This document shows positions 1 through 7,268 of a stretch of DNA of 50,997 nucleotides, piece after piece. Below the pieces are notes generated by a model that worked only from the letters and a program-made list of their open reading frames with translations, had not been told where the DNA came from and made no database searches. Source of the stretch: Solibacillus cecembensis (GTDB taxonomy: Bacteria > Bacillota > Bacilli > Bacillales_A > Planococcaceae); contig NZ_LMBZ01000015.1 in NCBI RefSeq assembly GCF_001439635.1, positions 827 to 51,823 of the forward strand, read 5' to 3'. Numbering within the stretch: the stretch's first letter is position 1; each line of letters opens with the position of its first letter. The position numbers and the translations under genes are program-made.

Positions 1-18
1 TACCTGTTGTTTGGTCAT
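1..18 (-). CDS. Start of the next prophage early gene (partial)
   Basis: An ATG read leftward at 16-18 overlaps the TGA stop of the replisome organizer gene in an ATGA arrangement. A GGTGGAG ribosome site precedes it, so translation is probably coupled. Only about six codons (MTKQQV) are inside the window. In related phages this slot is usually a DnaC/DnaI-like helicase loader or a helicase-loader inhibitor, but the visible residues cannot show that. Confidence 0.4.
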
Positions 19-980
19 TCTCCACCTAATTTCGCTAAAACTTTTGCTCGTTCTGCTTCAAAATCAATTGGTTCACTTGTCTTTTGTTGTGCCGCTGCTG
101 ATTCTGCTTGATGTTTGCTAAACCATTCGGGAATGTTTTCTGTGCGTTGATTACCATGAGAACGGTTCTTTTGGGCTCTCTGTGCTTCAAATTGAGCTAA
201 TAAGGCATCTACGTCTTTCAAGGACTTAACTCCTTTAGCGTGCCATTTCTTTAAGATTCCTTCTGCATAAGACCAACTGACGCTATTTCGTTCCATTGCG
301 ATTTGCATAGCGTGAATGACAAGCTCGTCTGATAAGTCATTACACCAGCCAACAATCTTTTCACGGGTAATGTCATTCATAGTTAATCCAAAACCATTTT
401 GAGCATAAAAATTAAAAGGATTTACTACTGCTACTACTGGAGAAGGAGGCGAAGCCGATCCTTCTTTTAGTAGTTCTTGTTCTTTATCTATTTCTTTATC
501 TATTTCTAATTCTTTATCTATTCCGTCACGTGACGTCACGCTAACGTTACCCTCGTTATTTTGTGACGACTCGGGAGCTTGTAAAGCCTGTTGTTTCTTA
601 CGTTCACGGTACTTTCTGTTACGTTCAGCAGTTTGTAAACGAACCTTTTCCATGCCGTCAATGTTTTGGTGCTTCTCCCAATTTGAAATGCATACACGTT
701 CATTTTCATCAACATCAATCATTCTGTAACGTTGTAAAACTTGTATTGCATAACGTACTTTTTCGAGAGGTCGATTAAAAATGATTGCCATTTCTTCTAC
801 ATTCATTGGGATATCTTCGGCGATCATAATGTAACCGCTGCAATTTACTTTTCCAGCATAGGCGAGTAGCTTCACCCAAATTATCAAGATGCCATCGCCC
901 TCAGGCATACGTTCGATAAGTTTAATTTTTTCATCATCGAACATATCCGTTTTAAGTTTTATCCAAGTGATTTCAGCCAT
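15..980 (-). CDS. Phage replisome organizer, DnaD-like
   Basis: This 321-residue protein probably starts phage DNA replication by binding the phage origin and recruiting the host helicase loader. Residues 1 to about 125 match the N-terminal replisome-organizer winged-helix domain (opening MAEITWIKLKTDMFDDEKI), ending in a basic stretch RKYRERKKQQ. A low-complexity linker rich in Asp, Glu and Lys follows. Residues about 190-270 look like the DnaD/DnaB_2 domain, including the typical YAEGILKKW motif. It is the last complete gene of the leftward early operon, 13 bases after the MBL-fold gene. The start at 980 is the only reasonable one. Both domains are recognised from motif knowledge, not from a search. 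Confidence 0.85.
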   Translation of the reverse strand: MAEITWIKLKTDMFDDEKIKLIERMPEGDGILIIWVKLLAYAGKVNCSGYIMIAEDIPMNVEEMAIIFNRPLEKVRYAIQVLQRYRMIDVDENERVCISNWEKHQNIDGMEKVRLQTAERNRKYRERKKQQALQAPESSQNNEGNVSVTSRDGIDKELEIDKEIDKEQELLKEGSASPPSPVVAVVNPFNFYAQNGFGLTMNDITREKIVGWCNDLSDELVIHAMQIAMERNSVSWSYAEGILKKWHAKGVKSLKDVDALLAQFEAQRAQKNRSHGNQRTENIPEWFSKHQAESAAAQQKTSEPIDFEAERAKVLAKLGGE

Positions 981-993
981 TGCCCTAGCCCTC

Positions 994-1695
994 CTACGGT
1001 ATATAAATCATCTTGCCCGTTGCCCTTGCGACTGCTTTAAAAATGCGCTCCACATTGCTGTTGTTGTCTGATAAGTGGAGTAAATGTATTTCTTCAACTT
1101 TGCTTAAATCATTAGCAGCAAAGAAATTTAATAGATTTTCTAGTCCAAAATGTGACCTCATAACTCGTTTTCGCATTGCTGGGTGTATGCGTCCACTCTC
1201 TACATTTTCATCTAATGTTTGCTGGTCATAATTACACTCAATCATGAGGTGTGTAAGCCTTGTAAATTTGTACTTGATGTAATAGGTATCAGTAGCAAAT
1301 AGAAGCTTGTACCCGTTATCTGATTGGAGCAGGTAACCTAATGGCTCATTTACGTCATGTTGAACATCGAACGGTAAAATGGTCCATGTACCAATTCGGA
1401 ACTGCTCTTTGCTTTTAATGGTGCGAATTTGCACATCAGTTAAGCCCATGCCGTCTTTTGTGCCTTGCGACATGTAAATTGTCATGCCACGTTTTAAACA
1501 GCCCTCAACGCCCTTGCAGTGGTCCATATGCTCATGGGTTACTAATACACCTGCTATTTTGCTAGTTTCGAAATTAACTCCCTGCTGCATCTGCTTAAAT
1601 GAAATGCCTGCCTCCAAAAGAAGCTGGGTGCTGCCATCACTAATGTGATAGCAGTTACCTTTACTTCCTGTTGCAATTGTTTTGATTTCAATCAT
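994..1695 (-). CDS. MBL-fold metallohydrolase (phage type)
   Basis: The 233-residue product has the metallo-beta-lactamase fold signature THEHMDH at residues 53-59, which supplies the metal ligands, preceded by the family's N-terminal strand pattern (TGSKGNCY). Proteins of this type are usually nucleases or phosphodiesterases related to YycJ/WalJ. In phages they often sit between RecT and the replication initiator, as here, which suggests DNA processing; the substrate is inference. The start codon overlaps the recT stop by one base (TAATG), indicating translational coupling. Confidence 0.85.
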   Translation of the reverse strand: MIEIKTIATGSKGNCYHISDGSTQLLLEAGISFKQMQQGVNFETSKIAGVLVTHEHMDHCKGVEGCLKRGMTIYMSQGTKDGMGLTDVQIRTIKSKEQFRIGTWTILPFDVQHDVNEPLGYLLQSDNGYKLLFATDTYYIKYKFTRLTHLMIECNYDQQTLDENVESGRIHPAMRKRVMRSHFGLENLLNFFAANDLSKVEEIHLLHLSDNNSNVERIFKAVARATGKMIYIP

Positions 1696-2591
1696 TAAAA
1701 TCCTGGCCCTTCATCGTTTTTTAGAAGCTCCTGCTGCTCGTATTCAGCGATTACCTGAGCATCTTGTACATGTTCTATTGGCTCTAGTTGTTGTTTAGTT
1801 GGTTTAACATCTAAAACTTCTTGATTGGCATTTTGTGCAATTTCCTGTTGAATATTTTCTTCTGGTGTAATGTCCTTACGTTCGTTTTCATACTCATTTT
1901 CAGTTGAATTATTTATCGATTCAATCAATAAATCACTGTCATCTGATGTATTGATAAATGCCTTCGCAGCCCGATTAATAACTGTTCGCTTAGCCATTTC
2001 TTGTGGAAACTTTTTATGAACTGTTTGGGATGTTTTGCTTTGCCCCCAAGACGTCTCAAGTTCCTTTTTAGTCATAACAGTTAAGATTTCTTCATCATCT
2101 GCTGTTTGGACAATTGCATAAGCTCCTAATATTTCCTTATCACGATTTTCAAAAGCAGTTTTGTGACTGATTAAGCGTTCACGACCATGATAATTTTCAT
2201 AATCGAATACATCATCTTGATAGATTACATTTGCCCAGATGTCCTTCACGCCACTTAAACGTTTTAGTACTGATTGTGTCCCAAAATATGAGCGAAGCAT
2301 TTGTAATTGGGAACCATACACCACAAAATAGCATTGTGTTTTAGCTGGGCTTAGCCCTTGTACCGTCATATCCAATAGTGCGTTGGCAATAGAATCTCTG
2401 CTACACACTTCTAATGCAGGACGACCCGATTTATCCTTCACTTCTTGAAGTTTGAAAAATGCTGATTTTAGAGAATTACTAGCATTATAATTTTGCGGAA
2501 TTACTAGCCCTTCTTGCTGCAACTCGCCTAATTTACCGTTAACTTGATCTGTAATATCCTTTTGGATTATTGCTACTGATTGATTTGACAT
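1695..2591 (-). CDS. recT: RecT-family single-strand annealing protein
   Basis: The 298-residue protein matches RecT/Redbeta annealases. Residues about 35-210 carry the family core, including the motifs LEVCSRDSIANALLDM and GLSPAKTQCYFVVYG. The acidic, Gln-rich C-terminus (about 220-298) is variable in the family. It anneals complementary single strands during phage recombination and would act with the SMC-like ATPase encoded two genes upstream. A strong AAGGAGG site precedes the ATG at 2591. This ribosome-site/start segment is duplicated exactly in front of the next gene upstream (22 identical bases at 2586-2607 and 2860-2881). Confidence 0.9.
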   Translation of the reverse strand: MSNQSVAIIQKDITDQVNGKLGELQQEGLVIPQNYNASNSLKSAFFKLQEVKDKSGRPALEVCSRDSIANALLDMTVQGLSPAKTQCYFVVYGSQLQMLRSYFGTQSVLKRLSGVKDIWANVIYQDDVFDYENYHGRERLISHKTAFENRDKEILGAYAIVQTADDEEILTVMTKKELETSWGQSKTSQTVHKKFPQEMAKRTVINRAAKAFINTSDDSDLLIESINNSTENEYENERKDITPEENIQQEIAQNANQEVLDVKPTKQQLEPIEHVQDAQVIAEYEQQELLKNDEGPGF

Positions 2592-2607
2592 ATTAGATAG
2601 CCTCCTT

Positions 2608-2865
2608 TTAATCGCAATAGCTACGGTTGCAATGTGGGCAGCCTGTAACTAATTGTGTTTTTGCTTCATCAACTGAAATTCCACGCATGATCGTTTTTGT
2701 TGAACCATCATATAGGTGATATTCCTTTGGCAATTCTTCATAAATATTTTTGTTGCAGTTCCAGCAACTACCCGATTTTGGAGCAAAATGAGGAGCTCCA
2801 GTTTCTTTACAGTATTCCGATTGAGCCTTTACGCTTTCAATGACATTGAATGTTTTTTCTGACAT
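2608..2865 (-). CDS. Small zinc-ribbon phage protein
   Basis: I do not recognise a named family for this 85-residue protein. It has two cysteine pairs, CWNC near residue 34 and CPHC near residue 76, followed by a further C-terminal Cys, which suggests one bound zinc. It lies between the SMC-like ATPase and RecT, with stop and start spacing of one or two dozen bases, so it is co-transcribed with the recombination genes. Its ribosome site and start are an exact copy of those of recT. A role as a small accessory of the recombination module is inference from position only. Confidence 0.7.
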   Translation of the reverse strand: MSEKTFNVIESVKAQSEYCKETGAPHFAPKSGSCWNCNKNIYEELPKEYHLYDGSTKTIMRGISVDEAKTQLVTGCPHCNRSYCD

Positions 2866-2866
2866 A

Positions 2867-4897
2867 TTAGATAGCCTCCTTCAATTCAAATGGATCCAAT
2901 TCAACGCGCAACTGCTTGTCCTGCTCACTCACAATCAAGCTAATAAGTTGAGTGTCCACATCGATAAACTTGGTTACAGCCTCGGCATTGTCCACGAAAA
3001 TTGGAGCTAGAATGCCGTAATGAGCCGAAAGTGTGTTAATGATGTCTAAACCGACATTGATTTTTGCGGCGTTATTTAAGCCGCTGCCGTATGGTACGCC
3101 TTCGTATAACGTTTCGCATACTTCATTAAGTCCACCATTAACTTGCTCTTCGAATAACTTGAAGCGAGCGTGTTTAAACTTGCTGTTAATGCGTTCCGTA
3201 AGCATTTCAACCTTCTTACGTGTGAATGTTTCGATTAGATATAAGTTACCTTCCAGTTGCTCAAATTCAGCAGCTAATCGTTGTTGGTCTGCCTCTAGTT
3301 GAGAGATCCGTACTTTGCTAGCTTCTACATTCGCAAATTGAGCCAGTTCAGCATTAACCTCTTGCTTTTGCTCTTCCAGTTGATGAATATTCGCTTCAAT
3401 ATCTGCAACAACTTCATTTGCATTTGAAGTTATTTTTACGATTTCTTCATTAATAGAAGAAATTTGAGTAGTTAATTGTTTATACTGATCTGCTGTTGTA
3501 ACGTCTGGAACTGTCGTTTGTGCCTGTTGTAGTTTTTCGTTATACTTAGCAAGCTCTTTTTCTGCTGTAGCTAATTTTTTGTTAAGCACTTCAGTTTTAG
3601 GCAAAATAATAGAAGTGATTTTGTCATTAGCCGATTGAATTTGCGCTTGAATTTGTTTATTTTCTTCTCCAATTACTGGACCTTCTTCTTTAATTTCAGC
3701 CTTTCGAATAGAAATACGCTCATTGAATTGCGCTAACGCTTCGTTTCGTGCAGCTTCTAATCGTTCTGCTGGTAAGGACTGCTTACACGTTGGACATTCA
3801 CTTTCTTCTGAATGCTCAAACGTCAATTCATTTAATGAAGAAAATTCCTCACGCAGCTTTTGCATAGACGTTTCATTCTGTACAATACGATTAGTAAACG
3901 CTTGAATTTCACGACCAATTGACTCTTTTTCCATGTCATTCATACGAATTTCCGACTTGATAATTTGGATATTCCCTTGCAGCTCCTGCAAACGAACTTG
4001 AAGCTTATGAATTTCCGTTTTACTGTCCGATTCAAAAGTTCTCTTGAAGTCGTTTAACTGCATTTCAAGCTCCTTTAATTGGTGCTGCTTGTCCAATAAT
4101 GCGGAACCATTTGTTACAGCGTAGCGCTGGTCTTTTAATCCATTGATTTCCGTTTCTAGTGAAGCAACCGTTGCTTTTAAAGCGTCTACATCGATTAACA
4201 TTTCCGGAATCATTTTATGGATTTCATCAATACGAACCGGTATTTTTTCAAGCTCATCATTAATATGCTTTTTACGGCTAGCAATGATTTTCTTCATGTC
4301 CTCGATGGATTTACCGCTAAGGACATCGTTTAATTTTTCTAGTGCTGCATCTGATGCAATTACATCATCGTCTGAAATGTCACCACATATTTCTAGTAAG
4401 ATTTCACGACGTTTTTGCCAGCCACCTTTTATTTCATTAAAATAAGATGGTGAGGTAAGCAATCTGAATACGTCTTCTTGCACTATTTCTTCGATTTTCT
4501 TCAAGTACTCTTTTTTAGGTAAAGGTACACCATCAACAAAATGGTCTGTTGTATAACCATCAAATACTTTATTTGCACCGCCACGAGGTTTTTTATAAAC
4601 CTCGTGGTACACTTTCTTAAGCTCAATTGGTATACCATCTACAAGCAACGTTGCCTCAACCGTATGCTCCAAATTGTGCACCTTGTGCCCCGAGCCAGTT
4701 AACGTCTGAATCGCGAACTTTGAATCGTTGTTGCTATCCTTGTCAAAAAGGAGCCATAGGAAGCCATCAAACACCGTTGTTTTACCTGTTGCGTTGTCAC
4801 CATAAATGCGTGCATTTTCGCGCTTTACATCAACATCCAATAATGAGATACCTTTAAAATTGCGTAATTTCATTACGACTAATTCGATTTTCTTCAT
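2867..4897 (-). CDS. SMC/Rad50-like AAA ATPase
   Basis: This 676-residue protein has the layout of SbcC/Rad50-type ATPases. The Walker A motif GDNATGKTT is at residues 33-41. Two long coiled-coil arms (about 200-350 and 400-560) flank a zinc-hook CPTC at 368-371, and a Walker B-like stretch IFVDNAEAV lies near residue 640. Phage relatives sit beside RecT and probably process or tether DNA ends during recombination. No SbcD-like nuclease is visible nearby; the MBL-fold protein downstream is a candidate partner by position only. A GGAGG site precedes the ATG. Its 5' leader (4898-5148) is unusually structured. Confidence 0.85.
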   Translation of the reverse strand: MKKIELVVMKLRNFKGISLLDVDVKRENARIYGDNATGKTTVFDGFLWLLFDKDSNNDSKFAIQTLTGSGHKVHNLEHTVEATLLVDGIPIELKKVYHEVYKKPRGGANKVFDGYTTDHFVDGVPLPKKEYLKKIEEIVQEDVFRLLTSPSYFNEIKGGWQKRREILLEICGDISDDDVIASDAALEKLNDVLSGKSIEDMKKIIASRKKHINDELEKIPVRIDEIHKMIPEMLIDVDALKATVASLETEINGLKDQRYAVTNGSALLDKQHQLKELEMQLNDFKRTFESDSKTEIHKLQVRLQELQGNIQIIKSEIRMNDMEKESIGREIQAFTNRIVQNETSMQKLREEFSSLNELTFEHSEESECPTCKQSLPAERLEAARNEALAQFNERISIRKAEIKEEGPVIGEENKQIQAQIQSANDKITSIILPKTEVLNKKLATAEKELAKYNEKLQQAQTTVPDVTTADQYKQLTTQISSINEEIVKITSNANEVVADIEANIHQLEEQKQEVNAELAQFANVEASKVRISQLEADQQRLAAEFEQLEGNLYLIETFTRKKVEMLTERINSKFKHARFKLFEEQVNGGLNEVCETLYEGVPYGSGLNNAAKINVGLDIINTLSAHYGILAPIFVDNAEAVTKFIDVDTQLISLIVSEQDKQLRVELDPFELKEAI

Positions 4898-4911
4898 TTA
4901 ATGATTCCTCC

Positions 4912-4975
4912 TGTGATATACTTTCGTTAAATATTGTTTTTCTAAGCCACTGTTCTCAGCAGTGGTTTTTTCTTT
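4912..4975 (+). ncRNA. Candidate short plus-strand transcript 1
   Basis: A TGATATACT sequence near 4911-4919 resembles an extended -10 element. About 30 bases downstream, a hairpin with arms CCACTG and CAGTGG (4948-4966) is followed by a TTTTTT run, as in an intrinsic terminator. The implied RNA is about 50 nt and runs against the prophage early operon. No clear -35 element is visible. Existence of the RNA is inference. Confidence 0.3.
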
Positions 4976-5021
4976 TGATGGACAATCCCATCAAGCAACT
5001 TAAAAGTTTAGGAGGTAGCGC

Positions 5022-5096
5022 AATGACTGGCGCTCTTTTAAGCTGCTTGACGAGAGCGAGTAAAATTTCACTCGCAAAGTCTTTTGTGTTATAATC
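5022..5096 (+). CDS. Possible 24-residue peptide gene
   Basis: A GGAGG site lies six bases before an ATG at 5022 on the plus strand, opening a reading frame of 24 codons whose product starts MTGALLSCLTRASKISLAK. The short length, few charged residues and position inside a highly structured segment recall small phage peptides or type I toxins, but I recognise no family. Its stop codon overlaps a TATAAT box at 5090-5095. It could be fortuitous, since the same DNA is leader sequence for the minus-strand ATPase gene. Confidence 0.3.
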
Positions 5097-5168
5097 ACAT
5101 TAAATAAATGACTTTTCTCTTTTATTAAGCCGTTGATTGGTCGCACAATCAGCGGTTTTTTATTTGCC
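5067..5168 (+). ncRNA. Candidate short plus-strand transcript 2
   Basis: TTCACT (5067-5072), a 17-base gap and TATAAT (5090-5095) form a plausible sigma-A promoter. About 40 bases downstream, arms CCGTTGATT and AATCAGCGG are followed by TTTTTT, a good intrinsic terminator for the plus strand. The predicted RNA is about 65 nt. The minus strand has no T-run at this hairpin, so the signal has a direction. All flanking prophage genes here are on the minus strand. Confidence 0.4.
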
Positions 5169-5331
5169 CAGAACTGACTACTAAGCGTTGCTGGGTTGTT
5201 AATCGTGACCAGCTGTATAACCATTTCAGCATTAAATTCAACCTTTCATTGTTTTTTGAAACGTGCTGCTCAATCAGCGCAACACGTTCCTCCACCGACA
5301 ATTGACGCCATTCACGAATGTTTATTTTCAC
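5149..5331 (-). CDS. Small prophage protein, 60 residues
   Basis: This 60-codon frame starts at GTG 5331 and overlaps the end of the preceding 48-codon gene by 20 bases. The product is basic, with an amphipathic helical N-terminus (INIREWRQLSVEERVALIEQ) and no recognised domain. The ribosome site (GGAAGGGATG) is only moderate. The frame overlaps the candidate plus-strand terminator at its 3' end. A frame in another phase (5000-5224) overlaps it and looks less protein-like. Confidence 0.45.
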   Translation of the reverse strand: MKINIREWRQLSVEERVALIEQHVSKNNERLNLMLKWLYSWSRLTTQQRLVVSSGQIKNR

Positions 5332-5458
5332 CCGCAGCCATCCCTTCCTTTTCCATCGCCCTACGTTTTTCTAACAAACGTGGAGCTGATGTTTTCATAA
5401 AGAAGTCATGCATTGCCCACTGGGTTTCCAGTGGGATGTGAAATGATTTGCGTTTCAT
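5312..5458 (-). CDS. Small prophage protein, 48 residues
   Basis: A 48-codon gene with an excellent ribosome site (AGGAGG, seven bases before ATG at 5458) follows the antirepressor gene by 11 bases on the same strand. The product begins MKRKSFHIPLETQWAMHDFF and is highly charged in its second half (RRAMEKEGMAAGENK). I recognise no family. Operon position and ribosome site make it likely to be real despite its size. Confidence 0.6.
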   Translation of the reverse strand: MKRKSFHIPLETQWAMHDFFMKTSAPRLLEKRRAMEKEGMAAGENKHS

Positions 5459-5469
5459 ACTTCAACCTC

Positions 5470-6195
5470 CTATTTAACTAACTTTAGTTTCGTTTGCTTG
5501 TTATACGATTCGATTTCAATTGCTGTCGATGTATCTGGTCGCCACATCGCAATATATTTAACCGCTTCATCAAAACAAGCTTTCGGTAAATCCATTGAAC
5601 GTGGTAATAAGAAATGGCGTTTGAAATCACCCCACATACGATGGAATACTTTGCGACTTAATTTTTCATATGCTGGTGAACCGTAACCGCCAAGTGTCTC
5701 GAAAACTTTAGCTTTACCTTGTTCTTTTAAAGCGTGCTCTTGACGACCGTCAATGCGCATTGAATCTTTTAATAAAGTCACATCCTCTTTGATACCTTTG
5801 ATTTCTTGGTAGTTTTTAAGGGATGTTTGTAAGGCGAGTTCTACCGGGTCCTTTGCTTGTTGTTCAACGACTTTGTAATATTCGTCTACTAACATTTCAT
5901 AAGCATCCCAAGCAGCATCTGTATTTAATGACTTCGCTTGTAGCCATGCGCCTTTTTCCGTCCAAAGATAGAGTTTATTTAAGTTAGGTGCGAACCCTAA
6001 ATTTTCGAAGTTGCGCTTAAACTCTCGTAATTCCTCACCATGTAATAAAATGAAGTGCTTCCCTTCTTTGTAACGACCTTTATTGTTGTTGAAATTTTGC
6101 TGGATTAACTTTTCGTCAGTTTCATAACTTCTTGCTAATTGCATTGTTGTTAAAACTCGTGCTTGACGATGAACGATTACTTGTACTTGATTCAT
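5470..6195 (-). CDS. Phage antirepressor (ORF6N + ORF6C domains)
   Basis: The 241-residue protein has an N-terminal ORF6N-type domain (about 1-95, including MQLARSYETDEKLIQQNF and the FAPNLNKLYLWTEKGA region) and a C-terminal ORF6C-type domain (about 160-235, with VFETLGGYGSPAYEKL and KRHFLLPR). Such proteins are phage antirepressors or anti-regulators made early, and they counter the CI-like repressor. It is read leftward after the Cro-like gene, matching an early position in the lytic operon. GGGAGG precedes the ATG. The gene diverges from the plus-strand gene at 6264 across only 68 bases. Confidence 0.85.
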   Translation of the reverse strand: MNQVQVIVHRQARVLTTMQLARSYETDEKLIQQNFNNNKGRYKEGKHFILLHGEELREFKRNFENLGFAPNLNKLYLWTEKGAWLQAKSLNTDAAWDAYEMLVDEYYKVVEQQAKDPVELALQTSLKNYQEIKGIKEDVTLLKDSMRIDGRQEHALKEQGKAKVFETLGGYGSPAYEKLSRKVFHRMWGDFKRHFLLPRSMDLPKACFDEAVKYIAMWRPDTSTAIEIESYNKQTKLKLVK

Positions 6196-6216
6196 GATAG
6201 AACCTCCCTAGTTTTG

Positions 6217-6250
6217 TTATTTCCAATCTGCTACACTGTTGGTAGATTGG
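6217..6250. promoter_or_regulatory. Inverted repeat over a ribosome site
   Basis: Seven-base arms CCAATCT and AGATTGG, separated by 14 bases, lie in the short divergent gap between the antirepressor and the plus-strand gene at 6264. The right arm runs into the GGAGG ribosome site of that gene. It could be a repressor operator or an RNA hairpin that hides the ribosome site; the sequence does not decide which. Confidence 0.4.
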
Positions 6251-6263
6251 AGGTGGATTATAT

Positions 6264-6536
6264 ATGAAAAAATATTTAATTTCTTTTTATTGGGAAGAGG
6301 ATGTAAATAGCAAAGTTGCTATTGCAATCAAATCTAAAATTGAGCAACTAAGTTCACGCTCGTGGATTCAAATTTTCCCAAATCTTTTATTAATAAAATC
6401 AGAACAATCTATTAACGACATTTATTCAGGAATTGAAGCTGTATCCTCTGATAAACGCTTTATCATCACTGAAATATCCGACATCGCTACTAATGAAGAA
6501 CGTTCAAATAACTTACTGGAAAAACACGAATATTAA
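6264..6536 (+). CDS. Small ferredoxin-like (Cas2/VapD-resembling) protein
   Basis: This 90-residue gene stands alone on the plus strand between leftward prophage genes. A GGAGGTG site lies eight bases before the ATG. The predicted strand-helix-strand-helix-strand order (YLISFYW, a helix, WIQIFPNLLLIKS, a helix, KRFIITEIS) resembles the ferredoxin-like fold of Cas2/VapD and small 'SinR family' proteins. The usual catalytic Asp after the first strand is not evident, so nuclease activity is doubtful. Placement beside the immunity region suggests a lysogeny-stage gene. Its stop overlaps the stop of the convergent gene by three bases. The assignment is a fold guess. Confidence 0.6.
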   Translation: MKKYLISFYWEEDVNSKVAIAIKSKIEQLSSRSWIQIFPNLLLIKSEQSINDIYSGIEAVSSDKRFIITEISDIATNEERSNNLLEKHEY

Positions 6537-6772
6537 TATGAACATCTACGGATATATTCCTCATAAGCATTCGTGTACTCTTTTTTTGATACTGGAGGAT
6601 ATTTGAAGCTCATACCTCTAAATATTTCTCTAGTTTCGATAGATTCCTTATCTATCAACGAACTACTGGCAGCTTCACCGTCAACTAAATAAGTGATTGG
6701 TATTTGTTCTTGTTCAACTTTTTCCTCGCTCGTTGTTCCAGCAACTTGTGAGGAATTTTTATTAACTTCCAT
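6533..6772 (-). CDS. Small prophage protein, 79 residues, unknown
   Basis: I do not recognise this protein. A longer frame from GTG 6814 exists, but the ATG at 6772 has a good AGAGGTG site five bases upstream and is preferred, giving 79 residues. The N-terminal half is acidic and Ser/Gln/Glu-rich (likely disordered); the C-terminal half is more structured (EIFRGMSFKYPPVSKKEY). It lies between the Cro-like and antirepressor genes and is probably in the same leftward operon. Confidence 0.55.
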   Translation of the reverse strand: MEVNKNSSQVAGTTSEEKVEQEQIPITYLVDGEAASSSLIDKESIETREIFRGMSFKYPPVSKKEYTNAYEEYIRRCSY

Positions 6773-6840
6773 TCTTTCACCTCTTTCGCTCACTATTAGC
6801 GTTGCAACCGCCACGTTTGCTATAAGTTTGAATTGTTAAA

Positions 6841-7089
6841 TCAAGCTATTTGTTTCGCTTTCGAAACACCTTGCTCCACGAAAAATTCGTCTGAACTGAT
6901 TCCTAATGTTAAACAAATTTTTCTTACTTCACTTAATGAAAAATCTCCACCAGTACCATTTAACTTTTGATTAATAGCACTTTTAGATTTATTGATAATG
7001 GCACCTAGTTCTACTTGGTTCATATCAATTTCATCTAAATAAGCTTTCAATTTCGTGTAAGGGGTATGACGTCTTTCGATACTTTTCAT
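6841..7089 (-). CDS. Cro-like XRE-family regulator
   Basis: The 82-residue protein contains a helix-turn-helix of the XRE/Cro type (about residues 12-65; YLDEIDMNQVELGAIINKSK). It is divergent from the CI-like repressor and leads the leftward lytic operon, so a Cro role is likely. GGGAG precedes the ATG. A 16-base copy of the operator sequence lies inside its own 3' end (6852-6867), coding the last residues, which is unusual. Confidence 0.8.
   Translation of the reverse strand: MKSIERRHTPYTKLKAYLDEIDMNQVELGAIINKSKSAINQKLNGTGGDFSLSEVRKICLTLGISSDEFFVEQGVSKAKQIA
6852..6867. promoter_or_regulatory. Operator copy inside the Cro-like gene
   Basis: GTTTCGCTTTCGAAAC is present here, identical over 16 bases to the site at 7107-7122. 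Arms GTTTCG and CGAAAC are inverted. It falls within the coding sequence near the stop codon of the Cro-like gene, about 240 bases from the other operators. Confidence 0.6.
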
Positions 7090-7106
7090 ATTCTCACTCC
7101 CTTTTT

Positions 7107-7122
7107 GTTTCGCTTTCGAAAC
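7107..7122. promoter_or_regulatory. Operator downstream of the leftward promoter
   Basis: GTTTCGCTTTCGAAAC, an inverted repeat, lies just after the predicted start of the leftward transcript and before the Cro-like ribosome site. Binding here would block the early lytic promoter. Confidence 0.65.
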
Positions 7123-7133
7123 TTTATAAACTT

Positions 7134-7162
7134 AATTTATCACCTAATAGTTTCGAAGTCAA
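7134..7162 (-). promoter_or_regulatory. Leftward early (lytic) promoter
   Basis: Read on the minus strand: -35 TTGACT (7157-7162), a 17-base spacer, and -10 TAAATT (7134-7139). A TTCGAA half-palindrome (7152-7157) abuts the -35 element, and a full operator lies downstream at 7107-7122. This is the expected layout of a repressed early phage promoter. Confidence 0.7.
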
Positions 7163-7197
7163 TAACTTTTATATCATTTTTATAAAACAAATATTGC

Positions 7198-7217
7198 GGT
7201 TTCGAAACCGGTATAAT
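7198..7217 (+). promoter_or_regulatory. Repressor promoter with overlapping operator
   Basis: A perfect 12-base palindrome GGTTTCGAAACC (7198-7209) ends two bases before TATAAT (7212-7217), which reads toward the repressor gene. No good -35 element is present, as in many repressor-maintenance promoters, so autoregulation is likely. Confidence 0.6.
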
Positions 7218-7268
7218 AGAATAGGTTTAGGGAAACATAAACTCACTAATTGAAAGGAGGTGAATTAT

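Noticed and set aside
5000..5224. 74-codon minus-strand frame overlapping the 60-residue gene
   Set aside because: No ribosome site, composition unlike a folded protein, and it overlaps a better-supported frame and the structured segment.
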